A DNA stretch of 64,000 bases from assembly GCA_004379135.1 (NCBI GenBank), contig NBNI01000007.1:297501-361500 (forward strand), read 5' to 3'. The position numbers and the translations under genes are program-made. The notes under the pieces were generated by a model. That model was not told the DNA's origin, searched no databases, and saw nothing but the letters and a program-made list of their open reading frames with translations. The DNA is from Acidimicrobiales bacterium mtb01 (lineage in GTDB: Bacteria > Actinomycetota > Acidimicrobiia > Acidimicrobiales > Ilumatobacteraceae). This document shows positions 36,056-43,888 of the stretch, one piece after another; the first letter of the stretch is position 1; the number at the start of each line of letters is the position of its first letter.

Positions 36056-37329
36056 ACGTCGCGGCCCGTCTGTTCGACACGCTGTCCGAGGCCGAGGCGG
36101 CCCGGGCGAATCGCGTCGACTCGGTGTTGGCACCGCTCGCCGCGGCGGCCGAAGAGGCCGACCGGAGCGCCGAATTCCCCCTGGCGCACGTGTCGACCCT
36201 CGCCGGGGCCGGACTCATGGGTCTGGTGGTGCCCGAAAAATTCGGCGGACTCGGCGGAGGCCTGCGCGATCTGGTGGGTGCCACCTTCGCCATGGGCACC
36301 GCGTGTCCGTCGACCGCATTGTCGTACTTCTTCCACTGCAGTTCGGCCTCGCGCGGACTGCTCGCGCTCGAAGCGTTGGAGGCCGGACTCTTCGACTCCG
36401 ACGAGCGCGGCACGGTGGCGGCCTTCGCCGAACGCGTTCTCACGCTCATGGGGCGCGACCGCGTCTGGTTGGCCAACTTCGCATCGGAGTCCGTGAAGTC
36501 GTCGAGCGCCAACATCCTCATCTCCACCACGGCCGAACCCACGACCCGCGGCGGCGAGAAGGGCTGGGTGCTGAACGGTGTGAAGTCGTTCGGCTGCGCG
36601 ACTGGTGTCGCCGGCCGCTACCTCGTGACGGCTTCCCTCGGCGGCGGAGCCACGGCCGAGTCGTTGGCGGTCTTCATCGTCGACCCGAAGTCGGCGGGTG
36701 TCAGCGAGCGGGCCAAGTGGGATGCGATCGGGATGCGCGCAACGGCGACGCATGGCATCGTGTTGAAGGACGTGTTCGTGCCGGCCGAGGATTCGCTGGC
36801 CATTCCCGGCGCGTTCGTGCGCATGATGCAGATGAGCCGGGGCAGTTTCGTCGGCAGTCAGGTGGCCGGAACCGCGGTGTACCTCGGTGCGGCCTGCGCT
36901 GTTTACGACTGGGCGATGCGCCATCTCACCACCACGACCTTCTCCGACTCGGGTGCACCCATCGGCAGTGCGCCGTTCCAGCAGCAACTGATCGGCGAGA
37001 TGCGCATGCATCTCGACACGGCGACCCTGTGGTTGCGTCGACAGGTCGACCTCGAGACCAGTGAGCCGCCGATCCTGCCCAAACCCGATGTGGTCCGGCA
37101 ATGGCGATTGGCCAAGGGGACCGTGGCCGATGCCGCGTTCGCGGTGGGCATGTGCGCGATGAAGGCGTGCGGGACCTCGAACACCGGCAACAGCGGTGTC
37201 GTCGCCCGCGGATTGCGCGACCTGTCGATGGGACTCGTACAAGCCTTTCCGGCCGAGAAGGGCCGGCTCGAAGCGGCTTCGCTCCTCGTGAGCGGCGCCG
37301 AGTCGACGCAATTCGGGGCCAAGGGCTGA
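36052..37329 (+). CDS. Acyl-CoA dehydrogenase family flavoprotein
   Basis: A 425-residue acyl-CoA dehydrogenase-fold protein. N-terminal helices lead to LVVPEKFGGLGGGLRDLVG (residues about 57-75), a middle beta domain with GWVLNGVKSFGCATGVAGRYLV and GMRATATHGIVLKDVFVP, and the C-terminal helical bundle. It may dehydrogenate an acyl-CoA, or be one of the family's flavin-dependent monooxygenases; I cannot identify the catalytic base with certainty. ATG at 36052 overlaps the amidohydrolase stop as ATGA. Confidence 0.88.
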   Translation: MNVAARLFDTLSEAEAARANRVDSVLAPLAAAAEEADRSAEFPLAHVSTLAGAGLMGLVVPEKFGGLGGGLRDLVGATFAMGTACPSTALSYFFHCSSASRGLLALEALEAGLFDSDERGTVAAFAERVLTLMGRDRVWLANFASESVKSSSANILISTTAEPTTRGGEKGWVLNGVKSFGCATGVAGRYLVTASLGGGATAESLAVFIVDPKSAGVSERAKWDAIGMRATATHGIVLKDVFVPAEDSLAIPGAFVRMMQMSRGSFVGSQVAGTAVYLGAACAVYDWAMRHLTTTTFSDSGAPIGSAPFQQQLIGEMRMHLDTATLWLRRQVDLETSEPPILPKPDVVRQWRLAKGTVADAAFAVGMCAMKACGTSNTGNSGVVARGLRDLSMGLVQAFPAEKGRLEAASLLVSGAESTQFGAKG

Positions 37330-37330
37330 C

Positions 37331-37906
37331 GTGTCTACGCTCATCGACAACCTCGACGCGCTGCGCGGCGTGTGGCGCGAGGAGTTGTCGGCCGTCGACG
37401 AGAACGGTGCGCCAATCGCGCACGATCCGCACGGCGGTGTTCCCGGTGCGTTTCCCTACGAAGTGCTGGTGTACATCGACTTCGACGGAACCCGGTTCGC
37501 GCAGACGACGGTGGTGTTGTCGGGACGCGAGCAGGCCGTGCGAACGTTCGAGGCGGCCGTCACCGGCGACGTGCTCGAGTTCGTACCCCTCGGTCCGGGG
37601 GCTCCGCGCATCGTCGGCGTGTCGCAAGGTCCCGGGGCGCTCTGGTTCGTGGCCGACACCGTGGCCGCCGAAGCGATCCAGCGCTACGCCGAACCCGACT
37701 TCATCCGCATCGACGGCGATCGTCGCTGGCGCCACACGGTGTTGTGGCGCAACGGCGCGTTGCGACGATTCCTCATGGTGAAGGGCCATCGAATCGCGAC
37801 CGACACATCGGTTCGTCACACGCTCGACCCTCGTGGAGTCGATGGTCCGGTGCACGACCTGCGCTCCGAGGTCGACATCTACGCGGCGAAAGGAAAGCGT
37901 TCATGA
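37331..37906 (+). CDS. Putative calycin-like beta-barrel protein, single domain
   Basis: A 191-residue protein of unknown family. It begins with LRGVWREEL (a GxW-type opening, residues 11-19), is rich in predicted beta strands, and ends with RWRHTVLWRNGALRRFLMVKGHRI. The overall plan resembles one unit of the double-domain protein at 23378 and lipocalin-like barrels. GTG at 37331 follows the previous stop by 1 bp. A ligand-binding role is possible but not shown. Confidence 0.55.
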   Translation: MSTLIDNLDALRGVWREELSAVDENGAPIAHDPHGGVPGAFPYEVLVYIDFDGTRFAQTTVVLSGREQAVRTFEAAVTGDVLEFVPLGPGAPRIVGVSQGPGALWFVADTVAAEAIQRYAEPDFIRIDGDRRWRHTVLWRNGALRRFLMVKGHRIATDTSVRHTLDPRGVDGPVHDLRSEVDIYAAKGKRS

Positions 37907-39348
37907 CCCGAGTCGTGCTTCCCGAGCAGAGCGACCTGGTGGCCGGAAGATGGATCGCGGCTGGCGCCGAGCGAGCCGAGTGGATCGAACATTCGAGCGA
38001 CGGTCGAGCCGAACAGGTGCAACGCGAAGCGTCGACGACTTCCATCGAATCCGTGCTGGCGGCGGCATGGAGCATTCACGCCAGTGGTTCGTGGTCGAGT
38101 CGCAGTGACGACGAGCGGGCGGCCGTTCTCGAAGCGGCCGCCGATCGTCTGGCCGCGGTGGTGCCCGACATCGCCGCTCTCGAATCGGCGACGACGGGTG
38201 CCGTGATCGGAACCACGAGCATGCTCGGCTTCATCGTGCACGGCGCCTTCCGGTTGGCGGCCGAGCAATTGCGAACCGGAGTCCTGGACGCCCGGTTCGA
38301 CGGTCCCACCGGTCGGGCCGTGGAAGTGCGCCGTCTCCCGTGGGGTCCGGCCCTCTTGTTGTGCCCCTGGAACGCACCGGCTCCCATGGCCGCCCACAAG
38401 ATGGCGTCGGCGTTGGCCGCGGGCTGTCCGGTGGTCGTGAAGCCGCCCGAGCGCGCTCCGCACGGGACGATGCTCCTCGTTCGTACGATCGCCGATCTGT
38501 TCCCGCCCGGAACCGTGCAGTTGTTGCATGGCGGACCAGCGACGGCCACCGCGTTGATGACCGATCGTCGAGTGCGCGCGGTGTCGTTCACCGGAGGAAT
38601 CGTCGGCGGACGAGCCGTGGCCCATGCTTGCGCCGAAGATCTGAAACCGGCCCAACTCGAACTCGGTGGCCACGCACCGCTCGTCGTGCTCGACGATGCG
38701 CCCATCGAGCACGCGGTCGCCGGTGCGCTCGGATTGCTGCTCACGCTCAACGGACAATGGTGTCGCGCGCTCGGTCGTCTGCTGGTTCCGGAGAAACGGC
38801 GAACGCAGATCGTCGACGCGATCGCGGACGCATTGTCGTCGGTGGTCGTGGGCGATCCGGTCGATCCGGCCACTCAGATGGGCCCGATCGTGCATTCGGC
38901 TCACCGCGCGTACCTGCAGCGTCGGGTCGACGAATTCGCCGACGGCCGCATCGTGCGCACCACCGCATTGCCCGATCGACCCGGAAACTGGTTCGCTCCG
39001 ACGCTCGTCGACGGTGTCGATCCGGGTCGGACCGTCGACGAGATCTTCGGGCCGGTCGCCGCGGTGCATGGCTATCGCACCCTCGACGAAGCGGTGGCCC
39101 TGGCCAATGGCACCGATTACGGCCTGGAGGCCTATGTGGTGGGGGCCGACCAGGACGCCGCGATGGCGGTCGCGCGGCGTGTTCGCGCCGGTGGAGTCAA
39201 GGTGAACGGAGTGAGTCCGATCTCGCTGCATCTCATGGCGCCGCGTCCGGCGTTCGGTGTCTCGGGTCTGCACGACGAAGGCACCGCGGAAACCATCCGA
39301 TTCTTCGGTGGAAATCAAGTGGTCGGAGTCGAGAACAGCCTCGGCTGA
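37903..39348 (+). CDS. Aldehyde dehydrogenase (NAD(P)-dependent)
   Basis: A 481-residue aldehyde dehydrogenase. PWNAPAPMAAHKMASALAAGCPVVVKPPERAP (residues about 151-182) is the cofactor-binding region, SFTGGIVGGRAVA near 228-240, the general base is in LELGGHAP (about 250-257), and the catalytic cysteine in NGQWCRALGRL (about 285-295). EIFGPVAAVHGY follows later as in normal members. ATG at 37903 overlaps the previous stop as ATGA. It would oxidise a semialdehyde intermediate to the acid. Confidence 0.93.
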   Translation: MTRVVLPEQSDLVAGRWIAAGAERAEWIEHSSDGRAEQVQREASTTSIESVLAAAWSIHASGSWSSRSDDERAAVLEAAADRLAAVVPDIAALESATTGAVIGTTSMLGFIVHGAFRLAAEQLRTGVLDARFDGPTGRAVEVRRLPWGPALLLCPWNAPAPMAAHKMASALAAGCPVVVKPPERAPHGTMLLVRTIADLFPPGTVQLLHGGPATATALMTDRRVRAVSFTGGIVGGRAVAHACAEDLKPAQLELGGHAPLVVLDDAPIEHAVAGALGLLLTLNGQWCRALGRLLVPEKRRTQIVDAIADALSSVVVGDPVDPATQMGPIVHSAHRAYLQRRVDEFADGRIVRTTALPDRPGNWFAPTLVDGVDPGRTVDEIFGPVAAVHGYRTLDEAVALANGTDYGLEAYVVGADQDAAMAVARRVRAGGVKVNGVSPISLHLMAPRPAFGVSGLHDEGTAETIRFFGGNQVVGVENSLG

Positions 39349-39367
39349 GGCAACGAGGGGAGTGCTC

Positions 39368-40150
39368 ATGGGATTCGTCAACGTGGTCAACGCGCATCAT
39401 GGTGGATGCGATCAATTGGGGTGGCGCCGCAAGTTCGGTGTGATCATCCCGAGCACCAACACCATCGTGGAACCCGAGTTCCACGCGATGTCGGTCCCGG
39501 GTATCACGGCTCACACCGGCCGCATCCACATCCGCAATCAAGTGCTCGATTCCGACGAGGCCTTCCAGAACCTCCTCCTGCAGATCCGCGAGGAGATCGG
39601 TTACACCGTCGACCGCATCATGACCGCCGAACCCGACTACATGGTCATGGGCATGTCGGCCGAGACGTTCTGGGACGGCGTCGAGGGCAATCGCAAGTTC
39701 ATCAAGCAGATCAATGAGCGTTCGGGCGGGTTGTCGGTGGCCACCGGTGCCGAGGCCTGCGAGCGTGCGCTCAAGTTGTTCGGCGTGAAGCGCATCGGCG
39801 TCGTGACCCCGTATCAGCCGATCGGCGACACCAACGTGGTGAAGTTCTTCAGCGAACTCGGCTTCGAGGTCGCGGCCATCGAAGGCCTCAAGTGCCCGAC
39901 CGCGGTGGCCATCGCCCATGTACCCGAAGCCGAATTGCGGGCCGCGCTCCACAAGGTGAACGGCCCCGACGTGGACGCACTGGTGCAGGTCGGGACGAAC
40001 CTGAGCATGATCAGGCTCGCCGACGAAATGGAACGCATCGTCGACAAGCCGGTGATCGCCATCAATGCGGCCACGTGGTGGATGGCCCTTCGCGACAACG
40101 GCGTCGAGGATCGTCTGCACGGTTTCGGAACGCTTTTGCGCGAGTACTGA
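39368..40150 (+). CDS. AMDase/maleate isomerase-like protein without active-site cysteines (2)
   Basis: A 260-residue paralogue of the protein at 33395. It shares FGVIIPSTNTIVEPE near residues 24-38, MGMSAETFW at the first catalytic region and VQVGTNLSM at the second, again without cysteine. An N-terminal extension of about 20 residues (MGFVNVVNAHHGGCDQLG) is extra. ATG at 39368 has a GAGGGGAG ribosome-binding site 19 bp after the aldehyde dehydrogenase. Retention of two copies with identical unusual motifs in one operon argues for a real function, possibly as a heteromer or on two related diacids. Confidence 0.82.
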   Translation: MGFVNVVNAHHGGCDQLGWRRKFGVIIPSTNTIVEPEFHAMSVPGITAHTGRIHIRNQVLDSDEAFQNLLLQIREEIGYTVDRIMTAEPDYMVMGMSAETFWDGVEGNRKFIKQINERSGGLSVATGAEACERALKLFGVKRIGVVTPYQPIGDTNVVKFFSELGFEVAAIEGLKCPTAVAIAHVPEAELRAALHKVNGPDVDALVQVGTNLSMIRLADEMERIVDKPVIAINAATWWMALRDNGVEDRLHGFGTLLREY

Positions 40151-41184
40151 TGCGCCGGTGGTCCGCTTCGCTCGCCCTCGTGTTGCTGGCGGCCTGTTCG
40201 TCGGGTGACGGCTCGTCCACGACGCTCGTCGACAGCACGTCGTCGCTCGCCGTCACGACGACGGGGAGCGATTCGACCGTCGACACGACGACTCGGCCCC
40301 CCGCTCACCGGTCGCCCCGTCTCGTCGCTGCACCTGGTCCGTGCACGCCGACTATCGCGGCCGGGGCCACCGATCATTCGCTCGAACGGGCGGAGGGTCG
40401 CCGCGACTTCGTGCTGCATCGCCCCGAGACGTCGGCGGGAGAACGGCTGCCGCTGGTGGTCGACCTGCACGGAACCACCGGTACGCCGGCCGTCCAGGAG
40501 GCCATCTCTCGTTTCGGGTCGCGGGGCATCGAGTCGGGTGCCTGGGTGACGATGACGCCGCTCGCGCTCGGTGCGATGACCGCTTGGGCGGTGCCGGGTG
40601 CGATTCCGGGCGACGACATCGGCTTCATCGAGGAGGCGATCGTCGCGGTCGTGGACGCCGCCTGCATCGATCCGGCACGAATCTTCGCCACCGGTATTTC
40701 GTCGGGTGCGGCCATGAGCGCGTATCTGGGTTGCCGGAGCTCGCTCTTCGCCGGTGTGGCACCGGTGGCCGGCGTGAACCTGGTGCGTGGTTGCGAGGAC
40801 TCGGCGCCGGTGTCGCTGGTGGCTTTTCACGGCACTCTCGATCAATACGTTCCGATCGACGGACTCGATGGCTGGGACACCGACGCGTTCGAAGACGAGC
40901 GGAAGTTCTTCCGGGGCGATTTGATCGGCATCGTCGAGTCGTGGGCCCGACGCGATGATTGCGCGGCCGACGCCATGATCGCATCGACGGGACCGCAGAC
41001 CGAGCGCTACGAGTGGGTCGGGTGCGCCGACGGCACGAAGGTCGTTCTTTATCTGAGCGAGGGTGCGGGCCACACGCATCCGGGTGCGCCGATTCCGGTC
41101 GATGCGACGTCGTCGGTGGGTGCGGTGGCCCGGGACATCGATGCGACCGATTTGATCGCTCGGGAGTTCGGCCTCATCGACTGA
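40150..41184 (+). CDS. Lipoprotein esterase, LpqC/PHB-depolymerase-like
   Basis: A 344-residue lipoprotein hydrolase. The signal peptide ends in LLAAC (Cys16), followed by a Ser/Thr-rich linker to about residue 60. The hydrolase domain has LPLVVDLHGTTGTP (oxyanion region), GISSGAAMSAYLGC (nucleophile elbow near 195), SLVAFHGTLDQYVP (acid) and GAGHTHPG (histidine). This matches the LpqC/feruloyl esterase/PHB depolymerase group. ATG at 40150 shares a base with the previous stop. Being outside the membrane, it may release the compound from an ester-linked form before uptake. It is the last gene of the island. Confidence 0.85.
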   Translation: MRRWSASLALVLLAACSSGDGSSTTLVDSTSSLAVTTTGSDSTVDTTTRPPAHRSPRLVAAPGPCTPTIAAGATDHSLERAEGRRDFVLHRPETSAGERLPLVVDLHGTTGTPAVQEAISRFGSRGIESGAWVTMTPLALGAMTAWAVPGAIPGDDIGFIEEAIVAVVDAACIDPARIFATGISSGAAMSAYLGCRSSLFAGVAPVAGVNLVRGCEDSAPVSLVAFHGTLDQYVPIDGLDGWDTDAFEDERKFFRGDLIGIVESWARRDDCAADAMIASTGPQTERYEWVGCADGTKVVLYLSEGAGHTHPGAPIPVDATSSVGAVARDIDATDLIAREFGLID

Positions 41185-41209
41185 TCCGCGCCGTAGGCTC
41201 CCAAGGCTC

Positions 41210-42553
41210 ATGAATTCGTCTCCTCGTCCCCGTTCAGGTCGCCCGAGTGCTTCTGGTCGCCCGAGTGGCCGCCCGTCCGGTCGCCCGTCGGGAGCGTCGG
41301 GTCGGGGTCGTCCGAGCGGTGGCGGTCGTTCGTCGGATGATGGAGATCGTCGTCCGCGTCGTTCGGCTGATGGTTCTGCGCCGCGGCCTCGTCGTTCGTC
41401 GGATGATGGGGATCGTCGGCCTCGTCGTTCGGCTGATGGTTCTGCGCCGCGTCCGCGTCGTTCGTCGGATGATGGAGATCGTCGTCCGCGTCGGTCTGCT
41501 GATGGTTCTGCGCCGCGGCCTCGTCGTTCGTCGGATGATGGAGATCGTCGGCCTCGTCGTTCGGCTGACGGTTCTGCGCCGCGGCCTCGTCGTTCGTCGG
41601 ATGATGGAGATCGTCGTCCGCGTCGTAACGACGACCGCGATGGTCGTTCAGGCGGTCGTCCCGGAGCGCGCCCATCGTCGCGTTCGGGTGACCGCCGGAT
41701 GGCTCCGCGCCGCGTCGAGAGCGAAGAACGCGAGCCGCGCAACGAAGCCGAACGTCGCCGTCGTGCGGTGCGCGCCCGTGGTGCCGGTACAGCCCGCAAG
41801 GATCTCGAGCCCACGCGAGTCGAACGCGAGCCCGAGCAGTGGATCGACGAAGGCCCGGCCGTGCGCGAGGCGGCGATCGAGGCCACCGAGCGAGCCACGC
41901 GCACCAGGACTCGTCGCGAACCGTCGGGCGAACTCGACCCGACCGTCAAGGCAACCGTCGAAGAAACTCTCGAACCTCGCCGGGCCGCGCGCCTGAGTGA
42001 GCGCCTACTGCAGGCTCAGGTGGCCCTCGAGGCCGAACGGTTCACCGATGCGCGACGCATCGCGCGCTCGCTCGTGAAGGAAATGGGTCATGTCGCGGCG
42101 GTGCACGAGGTGCTCGGTCTGTCGAGTTACCGCCTGGGCAAATGGCGCGAGGCCGCCGCGGCGCTCGAACTGGCTCGATCGCTGCGCGGTCGGGTGGAGG
42201 ATCTTCCGGTTCTGGCCGACTGCTATCGCGCCCTTCGCCGCTGGGCGAAGGTCGACGAGATCTGGCAGGAGATCCGCGAGGCGTCACCGGCCCACGACGT
42301 GATGGCCGAGGGTCGCATCGTGGCGGCGGGCTCGCTGGCCGAGCGCGGCGATCTTCGCGGTGCGATCTCGATGATGGAGAAGACGGCCGCTATTCCGCGT
42401 CGCGTGCGCCCGTTCCATTTGAAGCAGTGGTACGTGCTCGCCGATCTGTACGACCGCGCGGGCAACGTGCCCAAGGCGCGCGAGATGTTCCGACGCGTCG
42501 CCGTGCACGACCGCGATTACGCCGACGTCGCCGACCGCCTCGCCTCGCTCTGA
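41210..42553 (+). CDS. TPR protein with Arg/Asp-rich tandem-repeat N-terminus
   Basis: A 447-residue protein. Residues 1-40 are Ser/Arg/Pro/Gly-rich. Residues about 41-140 are 22-residue repeats built on SSDDGDRRPRRSADGSAPRP, encoded by 66-bp DNA repeats. Residues about 260-447 are tetratricopeptide-like helices (KWREAAAALELARSLRGRVEDLPVLADCYRALRRW, in pieces). No signal peptide. A -10-like TAGGCT lies 10 nt before ATG at 41210, so it may be leaderless. The disordered, highly charged N-terminus could bind nucleic acid or mediate assembly; function unknown. Confidence 0.8.
   Translation: MNSSPRPRSGRPSASGRPSGRPSGRPSGASGRGRPSGGGRSSDDGDRRPRRSADGSAPRPRRSSDDGDRRPRRSADGSAPRPRRSSDDGDRRPRRSADGSAPRPRRSSDDGDRRPRRSADGSAPRPRRSSDDGDRRPRRNDDRDGRSGGRPGARPSSRSGDRRMAPRRVESEEREPRNEAERRRRAVRARGAGTARKDLEPTRVEREPEQWIDEGPAVREAAIEATERATRTRTRREPSGELDPTVKATVEETLEPRRAARLSERLLQAQVALEAERFTDARRIARSLVKEMGHVAAVHEVLGLSSYRLGKWREAAAALELARSLRGRVEDLPVLADCYRALRRWAKVDEIWQEIREASPAHDVMAEGRIVAAGSLAERGDLRGAISMMEKTAAIPRRVRPFHLKQWYVLADLYDRAGNVPKAREMFRRVAVHDRDYADVADRLASL
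41332..41622 (+). repeat. 66-bp tandem repeat, about 4.4 units
   Basis: The sequence GGATGATGG recurs at 41335, 41401, 41467, 41533 and 41599, exactly 66 bp apart. The units differ by a few substitutions only. Because 66 is divisible by 3, the frame is kept and the array codes for 22-residue protein repeats. Unit number is likely to vary between strains. Confidence 0.95.
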
Positions 42554-42575
42554 CGCACTCGTCCCACTCTGGGAC

Positions 42576-42956
42576 ATGTCCAATTCATTCACGTCGCTCG
42601 TGAACAACATCGTCGTTCTCAACGGCTCCCTTAGCAGCGATCCGGTGTGGCGCGAACTCGCGTCCGGAAGCACGGCCGTGACTCTCGAAGTCACCACCGA
42701 TTCCGGCGACGGACCGCGTCGGTCGGCGCCGGTCACCGTCGTCGATCCGTGTCGGGTGGCCGAACTCGAGAAGCTCGAGGCCGGCTCCGACGTGGTGGTG
42801 ATCGGAGAGGTCCGCCGGCGATTCTTCCGCGGCGCGAATGGTCCCGGGAGCCGCACCGAGGTCGTCGCCCACGAGGTCGTTCCGGCTGGCCAGAGAAGCC
42901 GAGTCGAACGCCACATCGCCGAGGTACGGAGGGTTCTCGGAACGCTCGTGGTGTGA
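42576..42956 (+). CDS. Single-stranded DNA-binding (OB-fold) protein-like
   Basis: A 126-residue protein with an SSB-like OB fold. It begins [32 protein letters not shown] (residues about 9-40, the SSB strand 1-2 region) and continues with [33 protein letters not shown], the strand before the usual GRL element. It lacks the acidic C-terminal tail of replicative SSB, so it is likely an accessory or paralogous SSB. ATG at 42576; no clear ribosome-binding site. Confidence 0.7.
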   Translation: MSNSFTSLVNNIVVLNGSLSSDPVWRELASGSTAVTLEVTTDSGDGPRRSAPVTVVDPCRVAELEKLEAGSDVVVIGEVRRRFFRGANGPGSRTEVVAHEVVPAGQRSRVERHIAEVRRVLGTLVV

Positions 42957-42994
42957 GAACTACGCTCGGCCCGTCTCGATCGAAAGGTGACGGA

Positions 42995-43882
42995 ATGAAC
43001 GCCGAGCAACTCGAACGCCTGCGCAGCGGCAAGGGATTCATCGCCGCGCTCGACCAGAGCGGCGGCAGTACTCCCAAGGCGCTCAAGCTCTACGGCATCG
43101 CCGAGAGCGAGTATTCGGACGACGCGCAGATGTTCGATCTCATCCACGCGATGCGGTCCCGCATGATCACCAGTCGCGCGTTCGACGGCGACCGAGTCCT
43201 CGGCGCGATCCTCTTCGAAGGCACCATGGATCGCGACATCGAGGGCCGCGGGAGCGCCGACTACCTCTGGAACGTGAAGAAGGTCGTTCCCTTCCTGAAG
43301 GTCGACAAGGGTCTGGCCGACGAGACCAATGGCGCGCAGGTCATGAAGCCCATGCCCGACCTCGATGCGCTGCTGACCCGGGCCGTGACCAAGGGGATCT
43401 TCGGCACCAAGATGCGCTCGGTCATCAAGTTGGCCGATCCGACCGGTATCAAAGCCGTGGTGGCCCAGCAGTTCGCGGTGGGCCGACAGATCCTCGGACA
43501 CGGTCTGGTTCCGATCATCGAACCCGAGGTCGACATCCACAGTCCCAACAAGGCCGAGGCCGAAAAGATCCTGCGCGACGAATTGCTGGCCGAACTGAAT
43601 CGCCAACCGGCCGATCAGCCGGTGATGCTCAAGCTCACGCTGCCGTCCACCGACGACTACTACCTCGACCTCGTGAAGCATCCGAGCGTGCTCCGCGTCG
43701 TCGCGCTCTCGGGCGGCTACTCACGCGAGGATGCCAACACCAAGTTGAGCCACAACCACGGAGTCATCGCGAGTTTCTCGCGCGCCCTCACCGAAGGCCT
43801 GTCGGCCAAGCAGTCGGACTCCGAGTTCGACGCCGCGCTCGACGCGGCCATCGCCGGCATCTACGCGGCGTCGCTCACCTGA
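42995..43882 (+). CDS. fda: Fructose-bisphosphate aldolase, class I
   Basis: A 295-residue class I aldolase of the short bacterial type known from staphylococci. Blocks: [24 protein letters not shown] (residues 13-36), [11 protein letters not shown], and [15 protein letters not shown] near 211-225, in which the KLTLP lysine forms the Schiff base. It splits fructose 1,6-bisphosphate in glycolysis. A -10-like TACGCT at 42961-42966 and a GAAAGGTGA site precede ATG at 42995. Confidence 0.93.
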   Translation: MNAEQLERLRSGKGFIAALDQSGGSTPKALKLYGIAESEYSDDAQMFDLIHAMRSRMITSRAFDGDRVLGAILFEGTMDRDIEGRGSADYLWNVKKVVPFLKVDKGLADETNGAQVMKPMPDLDALLTRAVTKGIFGTKMRSVIKLADPTGIKAVVAQQFAVGRQILGHGLVPIIEPEVDIHSPNKAEAEKILRDELLAELNRQPADQPVMLKLTLPSTDDYYLDLVKHPSVLRVVALSGGYSREDANTKLSHNHGVIASFSRALTEGLSAKQSDSEFDAALDAAIAGIYAASLT

Positions 43883-43888
43883 GATCGT

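Noticed and set aside
41332-41622. Possible CRISPR array
   Set aside because: The units are contiguous, coding and near-identical over all 66 bp, with no variable spacers.
41208-41675. Antisense frame through the 66-bp repeats, with a repeated HHPTND pattern
   Set aside because: It arises because the repeat unit is a multiple of 3. No start context or homology was seen, and the sense frame continues into a TPR domain.
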